Shown here piece by piece: positions 1-5,631 of a DNA stretch of 21,387 nt (within the stretch, counting starts at the first letter, position 1; each line of letters starts with the position of its first letter). The position numbers and the translations under genes are program-made. The stretch is from the NCBI GenBank assembly GCA_002388885.1, contig DGNI01000193.1, forward strand, positions 39,583-60,969. The letters run 5' to 3'. The notes under the pieces are model-generated. The model saw only the letters and a program-made list of their open reading frames with translations, made no database searches and was not told the origin of the DNA. Source of the stretch: Parvularculaceae bacterium UBA4496 (GTDB lineage Bacteria > Pseudomonadota > Alphaproteobacteria > Caulobacterales > Parvularculaceae).

Positions 1-13
1 TTGCGGCCCCTCT

Positions 14-265
14 TCATGATTGCCCAGCCGCTCTGTCGCGATCCGGCGACCCGGCGCCGCCGGTCGATGTGTATTTGCGTCCCTGCGACCAGCCGTCGAG
101 ATCGGCGCGGTGATAGAGAATGCGATTGCCGTGCTTGCGATAGACAGGGCCGCCGCCGTAAATCCGGTAATATTCGAGCGTGCGTTCGCTTAATCTCAAA
201 TACTGCGCCGCTTCCGCTGCATAGAGAAACGGGCTTTCGGGGCTCTTTTGCGTCCCGGTCATCAT
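14..265 (-). CDS. AlpA/excisionase-like helix-turn-helix protein
   Basis: Small DNA-binding protein of 83 aa with one MerR-like/AlpA-type winged HTH at about residues 12-60. The visible core is YAAEAAQYLRLSERTLEYY followed by GGGPVYRKHGNRILYHRADL, a pattern typical of phage/ICE AlpA and excisionase-type HTH proteins. I start it at the ATG at 265 rather than at the longer frame, because GGAAAGG lies 6 nt upstream and the HTH begins a few residues later; the upstream extension is Arg-rich and reads like non-coding DNA. It is the last minus-strand gene of the DUF736/ParB/ArdC block but is separated from DUF736 by a terminator hairpin (427-457), so it is probably transcribed on its own. A palindrome and tandem repeats at 365-417 are candidate operators. 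The family assignment is good; whether it is a transcription regulator or a recombination directionality factor is not decided by the sequence. Confidence 0.75.
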   Translation of the reverse strand: MMTGTQKSPESPFLYAAEAAQYLRLSERTLEYYRIYGGGPVYRKHGNRILYHRADLDGWSQGRKYTSTGGAGSPDRDRAAGQS

Positions 266-364
266 CCATCGCCTTTCCGCGAAGCGTCTTGCTCGCCGCT
301 TAACGGGAGGTCGTGCAACCAATCCCACGAAAGCCACAATGAACGGACTAAGCCCAAGCGCCCA

Positions 365-417
365 GAGTCGAATTTACGATGACGCAAAATCGACTCGTGA
401 TGACGCAGAAACGATTC
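365..417. repeat. Palindrome overlapping a 21-bp tandem repeat, candidate operator
   Basis: An inverted repeat pairs 365-375 (GAGTCGAATTT) with 386-396 (AAAATCGACTC): 11-bp arms, one mismatch, 10-nt spacer. Overlapping it is a direct repeat with a 21-bp period: GATGACGCA at 378-386 and again at 399-407, with similar flanks after each copy (AAATCGACTC, GAAACGATTC). Two copies spaced by two helical turns on one DNA face, 100-150 bp upstream of the HTH gene, fit a binding site for that HTH protein or a recombination-accessory site. Function is inferred from position only. Confidence 0.5.
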
Positions 418-426
418 CAGATAATG

Positions 427-457
427 AAAACCCCCGCGCGGAAAATCCGCGCGGGGG
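427..457 (-). terminator. Rho-independent terminator after the DUF736 gene
   Basis: A perfect 12-bp stem (431-442 CCCCCGCGCGGA against 446-457) with an AAA loop is followed, in the minus direction, by TTTT. It sits 24 nt beyond the DUF736 stop codon. It separates DUF736 transcription from the downstream HTH gene. Confidence 0.85.
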
Positions 458-480
458 CCCTGTTGCAATGGAAGCTCGCG

Positions 481-810
481 TTAGTTTTGCGGATTCCAGA
501 GAATAGCGAGGACGCGCTCGTCTTCCTGCCCGGCGGCGCGGGCGAGGTTCGCGAAAACGCGTTTCTCGCCAAAGGCCGGATGCGCGAAGGTGAGCGAGAC
601 GTAAGGCTTGCCGGAGTTCTTCCCGACGCGGTTCCAGCCGCCGCCGATTTCATTGCCGCGCGCGGCGTAGATGCGGAAATCGGGCTGGCGTTCGTTGTCC
701 TTCGCCTCGTTTGGAACGATGGTGATCTTGGTATTCAAGGTCATCATCGCCAGCGTGCCTTCAAAGCCGCCATTCTCGCGTTTCGTTACGGTTCCAAGTG
801 ATTGAGCCAT
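481..810 (-). CDS. DUF736 family protein
   Basis: A 109-aa soluble protein that matches the DUF736 family in length and sequence. It begins MAQSLGTVTKRENGGFEGTL, continues with a TKITIVPN strand, a RIYAARGNEIGGGWNR segment and a C-terminal YVSLTFAHPAFGEKRVFANL block. No signal peptide or membrane segment is seen. The family function is not established; members are small predicted β-rich proteins found repeatedly on plasmids and ICEs of alphaproteobacteria next to ParB-like and ArdC genes, as here. The start is supported by AAGGAG 8 nt upstream. The gene is preceded by a very long imperfect inverted repeat (831-1053) and followed by a clean terminator, so it appears to be a single-gene transcription unit. 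Confidence 0.9.
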   Translation of the reverse strand: MAQSLGTVTKRENGGFEGTLAMMTLNTKITIVPNEAKDNERQPDFRIYAARGNEIGGGWNRVGKNSGKPYVSLTFAHPAFGEKRVFANLARAAGQEDERVLAILWNPQN

Positions 811-830
811 CTTTTCGTCTCCTTATTGCT

Positions 831-1053
831 TGGCCGGAGAACCATTCCCCGGCCTGACGCGAAACGATGAGAACGGCGCGCCGGGCCGCCTGAATCCGAA
901 GGACCGCAGCGCAGCGGAGGACCGGCGGGGGCGGATTTTTTGTTTCGCGATGAAGGCCGAAGGCCGAGGAAAAAATCCGGCGCCGCCGGTTTCGGGCGGG
1001 CCGGTCGTCGTTCAGTTTCGCGCGATGAAAGGCCGGGAATGGTTGTCTTTGGC
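831..1053. repeat. Long imperfect inverted repeat upstream of the DUF736 gene
   Basis: About 220 bp that can fold into one interrupted hairpin. Outer stem: 841-849 plus 851-855 against 1030-1043 (14 pairs, one bulged C); 858-865 against 1015-1022 (CGCGAAAC/GTTTCGCG); 871-875 against 1009-1013; 881-890 against 995-1004 (9 of 10 pairs). Inner stem: 921-941 against 970-990, 19 of 21 positions paired, ending in GGATTTTTT/AAAAAATCC around a 28-nt loop. A small side hairpin lies at about 904-917. No convincing gene is present in 811-1172. The repeat begins just behind the DUF736 Shine-Dalgarno site, so it should carry or control that gene's promoter. A structured single-strand promoter is my preferred inference; a degenerate MITE-like element is the alternative. 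Confidence 0.7.
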
Positions 1054-1172
1054 GGAGCGAAGTCACGGGAGACGAATAGCGTTCTGAGCGCCGGAACAAA
1101 AACACGCGAATTGAAGACGGCGCTGATTGAAGGTGAGCTTATGATGATCTGAATATCGGGCCAATCAGTTCT

Positions 1173-1207
1173 AAAATGACGAGGCGAAGCGCGAAATGCG
1201 CTCCGCC
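1173..1207 (-). terminator. Probable terminator after the ParB-like gene
   Basis: A 10-position stem, 1183-1192 against 1198-1207, with nine Watson-Crick pairs, one G·U pair in the minus-strand RNA and a 5-nt loop, lies 10 nt past the ParB-like stop codon. The T-rich stretch (TTTT at 1176-1173) is 6 nt after the stem, so termination may be weaker than at 427-457. Confidence 0.55.
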
Positions 1208-1217
1208 CCGTGATCGT

Positions 1218-2912
1218 CTACTCCGCAAAAAGCGGCGCGATTTTTTCGGCGCGTTTGACCGCGCCGGGTTTTCCGGCGTCGCCATAGGACAGCGCCGGAA
1301 ACTGCAGCCAGCGCGGGCGCCAGTTCGGCGTTTTTTCGCGCCCGTTCCGGCCTTCGAGGCAGTCGCGAATAATCGCTTTCTGGGCTTTCGCCGTCGCATC
1401 GCGGTTCGCCTTCGCAACGCTGTCGCGCGCAATGTCGGCGAGCATGGCGTTGGTCATGTTTTTATCGCGCAGAAGCTCGAAAAACGCGTCGTCCGGCGTC
1501 ATCCAGTCGGCGATATCGATAGGCACAACGCGCGCGAGACAGTCCACCGCCTCGTGACCGGCGGCGATGATTTCCGCCGTGACGAAGGTCAGAATACGGG
1601 CGATGTCCGCGTCGGAAAGCGTCATCATTTTCGCGAAAATCGACGCCAATCGCCAGCCGTCTTCATTGCCGCCGGTGATGTGCGTCGGCTCATCAAGATC
1701 GAGCAATTTGCCGATGTCGGCGCGCTCTTTTTCGAACGCCTCCTGCCCTTTCGACGCCGCGACGCTCGCCGCCGTTTCCTCTTTCCGCGTCGCCTGCCGG
1801 TCGGGCTGGCAGCGAATATTCGGCGCGCCCGCGATCAGATGCGCCGCGAGCAAACGCATCGCAATTTGTTGGTGTTTCAAGAGCACGGCGCGCGCTGCGG
1901 CGTGGCGGTGAAGGTCCACATAATTTTCCAACGGCGCTGAGCATTCGAGCCGTTCGGCGCGTGTTTTTTCTTTCGCCGCGTGGGTTTTTCGCCGGGGCGC
2001 GTAGCCCTTGATAAACGCAACTTCGCCGGAATGGCGCACTTCGACGAACACTTCCCCGCCCTGTTTTTTGGAAACTTGATCGTACTCCCATGAATGGAAA
2101 AACTCTCCGCGCGGCAGAACCGTCACCTTGGTCCAGCCGCTCGAAAGCAGCTTTTCGCGCTCGGCCTCAATGGCGGCTTCCTGACGCGCCCAAAACTTTT
2201 CGGCGTCAGCGAAAACCGAACGCTCGCCGAACAAATCCTCGAAAATGTCGCCGTCATAATCTTCCAAAGAAAAGAGCGCGGCGCCGGTTTCAATCTCGCC
2301 GCCGCCGAGAAGCCAACGCTTCAGCTGCCTGCCCCGGGGCGCCCGCATGTCCGCCGATTTGAACATCTCGAACCATTCGCGCTGCTTGGCAACGCTGGCG
2401 AGGGTGAGCGCAGAGATACTGGCCCCGTCTATGTCGTCCTCGGCATAGGCCTTGCGGATGCCGGGAATGAGGCTCGCCAAGGCCAGGCGGCGCTTTACCG
2501 TGAGTTCCGTCACCCCGAATATGCGGGCGATTTCTTCAACGCTCTTGCCTTTGTCATTCAATTTTTTGAACGCCTCGAATTCCTGCATTTCGTCCGGCTC
2601 AAGTCGCGCGGTGTTTTCAAGAATCGAGGCCTCCACGGCGGCGGCGTCATCGCTCTGGCTAAGCACCCTGCAAGGCAAATCGCGCGCTTCGCCGGTCTCG
2701 ATTGCGATTGCTTTCGAGGCCAGAAAGCGGCGCCGTCCGGCGACAATTTCGAAATGATTTTCTTTGCCGTTTGGCCGCACGAGCAGCGGCACCAGAACGC
2801 CGCGTTCGCGGATCGACGGCAATATATCGTCGAGATATGGCTTTTTGCGCGACGCTCTCATATTGAGCGCCGAGACCGCCAATCGGTCTAGCGGGATTGT
2901 TTGAAACTCCAT
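1218..2912 (-). CDS. ParB/RepB/Spo0J-family protein (plasmid/ICE type)
   Basis: A 564-aa cytoplasmic protein with an N-terminal ParB/sulfiredoxin-fold domain (about residues 3-105). That domain shows the PSIRERGVLVPLLVRP segment, the GRRR motif in EIVAGRRRF and the ENTARLEPDEM box. A helix-turn-helix region follows at about 115-150 (KSVEEIARIFGVTELTVKRRL). The remaining ~400 residues are longer than in chromosomal ParB and carry charged helices without a recognised fold. This large form is the one found in mobile-element blocks with ArdC and DUF736, where it occurs without a ParA; no ParA is seen here. It may act as a CTP-dependent DNA-binding or nuclease-like protein, but segregation is not shown. 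AGGAG lies 8 nt before the ATG. The gene starts 3 nt after the preceding small gene, so the two are translationally coupled. Confidence 0.85.
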   Translation of the reverse strand: MEFQTIPLDRLAVSALNMRASRKKPYLDDILPSIRERGVLVPLLVRPNGKENHFEIVAGRRRFLASKAIAIETGEARDLPCRVLSQSDDAAAVEASILENTARLEPDEMQEFEAFKKLNDKGKSVEEIARIFGVTELTVKRRLALASLIPGIRKAYAEDDIDGASISALTLASVAKQREWFEMFKSADMRAPRGRQLKRWLLGGGEIETGAALFSLEDYDGDIFEDLFGERSVFADAEKFWARQEAAIEAEREKLLSSGWTKVTVLPRGEFFHSWEYDQVSKKQGGEVFVEVRHSGEVAFIKGYAPRRKTHAAKEKTRAERLECSAPLENYVDLHRHAAARAVLLKHQQIAMRLLAAHLIAGAPNIRCQPDRQATRKEETAASVAASKGQEAFEKERADIGKLLDLDEPTHITGGNEDGWRLASIFAKMMTLSDADIARILTFVTAEIIAAGHEAVDCLARVVPIDIADWMTPDDAFFELLRDKNMTNAMLADIARDSVAKANRDATAKAQKAIIRDCLEGRNGREKTPNWRPRWLQFPALSYGDAGKPGAVKRAEKIAPLFAE

Positions 2913-2915
2913 CCT

Positions 2916-3179
2916 TCATTCTCCTGTTGCTGATGGTTTGGGATTGCGCGCCGTCTCTCGGGCCATGCGGCGCAATTCATCGACAAGGTCGATCTGGCGG
3001 CGGGATTCCAAGTCGAAGAGTCCCGTATTGCAGTGCTTTTGCGCAGCGCGGGGCGCCAAGGGCGCCGCGGCGAGAACCGCCAGCCGGTCGCGCAAAGTGA
3101 TCGGCGCGACGCCGCGCATCAGCGTTTGCGACCCCGCGTCCGTTTCTTCTGCTTCCGGCTTCTCGTCACGCGCGCTCAT
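2916..3179 (-). CDS. Small protein of unknown function between ardC and parB-like gene
   Basis: An 87-aa hydrophilic protein that I do not recognise. The N-terminus is acidic (EKPEAEETD), the middle has an Ala-rich helix (LRDRLAVLAAAPLAPRAAQKH) and the C-terminal half a charged helix (QIDLVDELRRMARETARN). There is no signal peptide or transmembrane segment. Its ATG overlaps the ardC stop codon (ATGA, 4 bp) and its own stop is 3 nt before the parB-like start. This tight packing, plus the codon usage, argues that it is translated. A role as accessory partner of ArdC or of the ParB-like protein is a guess from position. Confidence 0.7.
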   Translation of the reverse strand: MSARDEKPEAEETDAGSQTLMRGVAPITLRDRLAVLAAAPLAPRAAQKHCNTGLFDLESRRQIDLVDELRRMARETARNPKPSATGE

Positions 3180-4201
3180 GGGTTGCGCTCCATCGCAGAT
3201 GCGTCAACGTCCGGCGCCGGATTTTCAAAGGCCAGAATGAAATCCGCCGCTTTGGAGGCGAGCGAGGCCGCGTTGAAAATTGCGCGGTTGTCTTCCTTCA
3301 AGACTTCAAGCCATGCGCCCAGATAATCCGCATGGCGCACGGTCGGCGCGATGGAAAGCGAGGCGCAGACAAACGCGCTCGCCAATTCGGCGACCAGTTC
3401 TTCCCTTGCATAGCGGTGTGATCCGTAACGCCCTTTGAACTCGCGGTTCAGGCGCGAGGCGTGGCCGGTCCAGTGGCCAAGCTCGTGAAAGCAAGTGCGG
3501 TAATAATTGATCTGTTCAAAAAAGGCCGGTTGCGGCGGGACGCGGATGAAATCCTGTGACGGCACATAAAACGCCTTGTCGCCGCCGATCCGGAAATCGG
3601 CGCCGGTCGCCTTGATGAGATTTTCCGCGCGCGGGATCGCTTCGCATTCCGGCAGGGGCTTGGCGTCCGCCGTCAGTTCCGGCGGCAGGCCCTCGCATTG
3701 CGCCGCGTTAAAGACCGTATAGCGTTTGAGGAAAGGCACGAAAGCGGCGTCGCCGCCCTCTTTCTCGACTCGGACTTGCTCGTCCTTCGGGATAAACTTG
3801 TCGGCGTAAACGACCATTGAGCCGCGCTCGCCTTTCATAACAGAACCGCCCAAGGCTTTGGCCTGTTTGAAGGTCAGCCATGTCTGGCCGGAAAAGCCGT
3901 TCTCAATGGCGGCGCCCCAGAGCAGCAGAATGTTGATGCCAGAATAGGCTCGGCCCGTGCTCGCGTTTTTCGGTAGGCCTGCGGCAATCGTCGCCGCCTC
4001 ACCTCTTGCAGCCCAAGGCTGCGCCCATGGAAAGCGTCCGGCTTCCAGTTCCTTCACGATCTTCGCCGTAACTTCCGTATAAAGATCGGCGCGGGGCTTC
4101 CTTTTGCCGGAACGCCCGCGCGGCTTCGCGCCCGTGTTCGCCGCGTTCTTTCGCTGGGCGGCGCGGCTGGGCGCATCGGTTGCGGTTTCAAGTGCTGTCA
4201 T
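3176..4201 (-). CDS. ardC: ArdC-like antirestriction protein (zincin metallopeptidase)
   Basis: A 341-aa protein with the ArdC domain order. The N-terminal ssDNA-binding DUF1738 domain starts near residue 38 with DLYTEVTAKIVKELEAG and runs through PWAQPW and the NASTGRAYSGINILLLW box. The C-terminal zincin-like peptidase domain has the zinc motif FHELGHWTGH (HExxH) and ARLNRE-like context (SRLNREFKG). ArdC proteins protect incoming conjugative DNA from type I/II restriction; the peptidase residues are conserved but their need differs between reports. I choose the ATG at 4201 because AAGGAG lies 9 nt upstream and the longer frame runs into a palindromic, non-coding region. It heads the ardC, small protein, parB-like operon. 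Directly behind its Shine-Dalgarno site is a 229-bp imperfect inverted repeat. Confidence 0.9.
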   Translation of the reverse strand: MTALETATDAPSRAAQRKNAANTGAKPRGRSGKRKPRADLYTEVTAKIVKELEAGRFPWAQPWAARGEAATIAAGLPKNASTGRAYSGINILLLWGAAIENGFSGQTWLTFKQAKALGGSVMKGERGSMVVYADKFIPKDEQVRVEKEGGDAAFVPFLKRYTVFNAAQCEGLPPELTADAKPLPECEAIPRAENLIKATGADFRIGGDKAFYVPSQDFIRVPPQPAFFEQINYYRTCFHELGHWTGHASRLNREFKGRYGSHRYAREELVAELASAFVCASLSIAPTVRHADYLGAWLEVLKEDNRAIFNAASLASKAADFILAFENPAPDVDASAMERNP

Positions 4202-4220
4202 GGCTGCTCGCTCCTTGCCT

Positions 4221-4449
4221 CTCGCCCCGCAAATTCCCCCGGGACGGCGGGGGCGGCGGAAACGGGGCGAGCAAGAGCGCCGGGCATCGGAGGCCGGGGC
4301 GCAACCGGTTTGGTAGGATGAGAAAAACAACGAAGACGGATAAAAAGCCAAAGCGGTTGCGGCGCGGCCGCCCGGCGCTATTCGCCCCGTCTTCCGTTCC
4401 GCCGCCCCCGCTGTCCCGAGGGGAATGACCATCAAGCCGCGGGGCGGAG
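4221..4449. repeat. Long imperfect inverted repeat upstream of ardC
   Basis: The two halves pair in blocks: 4236-4261 against 4397-4422 (24 Watson-Crick pairs, one G·T, one mismatch); 4262-4270 against 4382-4390 (9 of 9); 4276-4285 against 4370-4379 (10 of 10); 4300-4313 against 4348-4361 (13 of 14). The loop is about 4314-4347, and the outermost CTCGCCCCGC (4221-4230) can pair with 4439-4449. In single-stranded form this is a hairpin with well over 60 pairs and several bulges. It lies immediately upstream of the ardC ribosome-binding site. No protein-coding signal is seen in 4202-4646. I infer a regulatory role, most likely a folded single-strand promoter; a MITE-like remnant is the alternative. 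Confidence 0.75.
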
Positions 4450-4463
4450 CCCCGCGTCCTTAT

Positions 4464-4608
4464 CCCGCTCAACGAGCGGGCATGCGGCAGGGATCGTCAC
4501 CCGAAGGGCGAAGACGGCGAATTCATCTTTTGAATTTGTCGGCTTCGGGCCGCCAATCACCCGTGATTGGCGCGCCTAGAGCCCGGCGCCGTAAGGCGGC
4601 CGCCGTAA
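4464..4608. repeat. Cluster of short palindromes next to the ardC hairpin
   Basis: Successive short hairpins: 4464-4480 (CCCGCTC, AAC loop, GAGCGGG), 4495-4516 (weak, CGTC/GACG around CCC-GAA-GGG), 4520-4536 (AATTCA/TGAATT) and 4551-4572, which is perfect (CGCCAATCAC, CC, GTGATTGGCG). After these an 8-bp direct repeat CGCCGTAA occurs at 4587-4594 and 4601-4608 beside the palindrome GGCGGCCGCC (4595-4604). This is the non-coding gap between the ardC hairpin and the 4647 stop. The 4551-4572 hairpin may also end the merT operon on the minus strand, but it has no T-run. An oriT, single-strand initiation site or protein-binding array is possible; no known oriT core is recognised. Confidence 0.5.
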
Positions 4609-4646
4609 AACTTAAAATACACCAAGAGACCCGATGCCCCCGGCGT

Positions 4647-5021
4647 TCAATTCACATATTTGCCGAAAATCAGTTCACTCAAATATGTAAGGAGCGCAAG
4701 CGCGAGCGTTCCCCATACGATAATAATAAGCCCGTCGGAGCCAAGCGACACGACCCCAAAACCGATCAGCAAAACGCCGACGCCGCCAGCGATAAAGATC
4801 GGTCCGGAATAATAACAATGTCGCCTTCGACATCGTCTTGCGTTTAATACACACGCAAGACCCATCCAGAAAAACGAACCGCTCATCATCATGAGGATAA
4901 TTGGCTTGGAAACGATCCCGCTCATGAAGTTCGTTGAAAACAAAATCGCGAGCGGCAGCCCCCATGACCAAAAGAAAGGCAACGGCTTGGCGGCGTGATC
5001 GTTTCTCGTTGCGTCAACCAC
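4647..5021 (-). CDS. Small membrane protein of a merT-associated unnamed family
   Basis: A 124-aa predicted inner-membrane protein with three or four hydrophobic segments (about residues 17-35, 40-58, 72-92, 95-115). Between the second and third lies a conserved-looking cytosolic/loop motif, NARRCRRRHCYYSGP, with two Cys and one His that could bind metal. I recall similar proteins beside GDCCVxC and MerT genes but know of no assigned function. The start codon is GTG at 5021, supported by GGGAGG 7 nt upstream; it overlaps the end of the GDCCVxC gene by 8 bp. It is the last gene of the merT, GDCCVxC, membrane-protein operon. A role in metal handling is inferred from the operon. Confidence 0.75.
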   Translation of the reverse strand: MVDATRNDHAAKPLPFFWSWGLPLAILFSTNFMSGIVSKPIILMMMSGSFFWMGLACVLNARRCRRRHCYYSGPIFIAGGVGVLLIGFGVVSLGSDGLIIIVWGTLALALLTYLSELIFGKYVN

Positions 5022-5226
5022 AACACGCCCTCCCAGTTTGTATGGGCGGACACTTCACATCGCCATATGAGCAATAAACGCAGCAATCGCCCGGCTTCGG
5101 TTTCAGGACGGCGCCGCAGCCCTTGCAATCGTAAAACCATTGACATGCGTCCGTTGGCATTTTGTCTGTCGACTGATGCCCGCATTGAGGACAGGAGATG
5201 GTAGATTTTGCGATGACGTCGCTCAT
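5014..5226 (-). CDS. GDCCVxC domain-containing protein
   Basis: A 70-aa Cys-rich cytoplasmic protein. It has a zinc-ribbon-like N-terminus (CPQCGHQSTDKMPTDAC), a second pair (CKGCG) and the signature GDCCVYCSYGDVKCPPIQ near the C-terminus, ending in ACC. The signature defines a family that contains both Cys and selenocysteine forms; here every position is an ordinary Cys codon (TGC/TGT). The number of thiols and its place between MerT and a membrane protein suggest that it accepts or buffers a soft metal or handles its redox state in the cytoplasm, but no activity is established. Its ATG overlaps the merT stop by 4 bp, and its stop overlaps the next gene, so the three genes form one translationally coupled unit. 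Confidence 0.88.
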   Translation of the reverse strand: MSDVIAKSTISCPQCGHQSTDKMPTDACQWFYDCKGCGAVLKPKPGDCCVYCSYGDVKCPPIQTGRACCG

Positions 5227-5588
5227 TGATTCACCCAGCGAAGCAGTTGGAGTTCATAGAACGGCATAATGTAGGCGGCGACTATAAGCGCCGCCGCAAG
5301 GACGAGCGTGACCGCAACACGCTTGTCTGGCCGCCGCCCTTTCCAGAACGCCGCGACAATCGCCACGGCAAGCAGAACGATCGCCGCGCCCATAAAATAA
5401 TGTTGAAACCGTGCAAAGAACGCGAGCTTGCCGACGAGAGCCGCGCTGACGCCAAGATTGATCAGGATGAGCGGCAATATGCAACACGACGCGCCGATGA
5501 ACGCCCCGAGGCCTGATAGGGCCCCGCCGCCGGCGATCCATCCGCCTTTTCTGCGCGCTTTCGTCTTGATTTGGTCTTCACCTGTCAT
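5223..5588 (-). CDS. merT: MerT-family mercuric ion transporter
   Basis: A 121-aa inner-membrane protein with three predicted transmembrane helices (about residues 18-50, 60-80, 92-112). The first carries the vicinal-Cys mercury site in GASCCILPLILINLGVSAA, which brings Hg(II) across the membrane in the family. The loop between helices 2 and 3 (FWKGRRPDKRVAV) contains no cysteine, whereas Tn21/Tn501-type MerT has a second cytosolic Cys pair there. It is the first gene after a MerR-type promoter (5596-5626) and is coupled to the GDCCVxC gene by a 4-bp overlap. No merP or merA is adjacent, so imported metal must be passed to another protein, perhaps the GDCCVxC protein, or to a reductase encoded elsewhere. 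The family assignment is firm; mercury as the actual substrate is probable. Confidence 0.88.
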   Translation of the reverse strand: MTGEDQIKTKARRKGGWIAGGGALSGLGAFIGASCCILPLILINLGVSAALVGKLAFFARFQHYFMGAAIVLLAVAIVAAFWKGRRPDKRVAVTLVLAAALIVAAYIMPFYELQLLRWVNQ

Positions 5589-5595
5589 GCCGTTG

Positions 5596-5626
5596 ATCGT
5601 AAATTCTGTAGTCGCTACAGGATCAA
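5596..5626 (-). promoter_or_regulatory. MerR-type promoter/operator for merT operon
   Basis: On the minus strand, -35 TTGATC (5626-5621) and -10 TACGAT (5601-5596) are separated by 19 bp, the over-long spacer characteristic of MerR-activated promoters. The spacer holds a perfect dyad, CTGTAG-CGA-CTACAG (5606-5620). It lies between the divergent merR (5632) and merT (5588), so bound MerR should repress or activate merT by untwisting the DNA, and probably limits its own transcription. Confidence 0.88.
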
Positions 5627-5631
5627 GGGTG

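Noticed and set aside
761..1152. Possible small genes upstream of DUF736
   Set aside because: Arg/Pro-rich compositions, no ribosome-binding sites, and the region is explained by the long inverted repeat.
4188..4472. Open frames on both strands over the ardC upstream region
   Set aside because: They come from a GC-rich inverted repeat, which leaves long frames open on both strands. They have no ribosome-binding site or family similarity, and the ardC start is well supported at 4201.
5014..5226. Selenocysteine form of the GDCCVxC protein
   Set aside because: All signature positions are ordinary Cys codons; there is no in-frame TGA before the stop.
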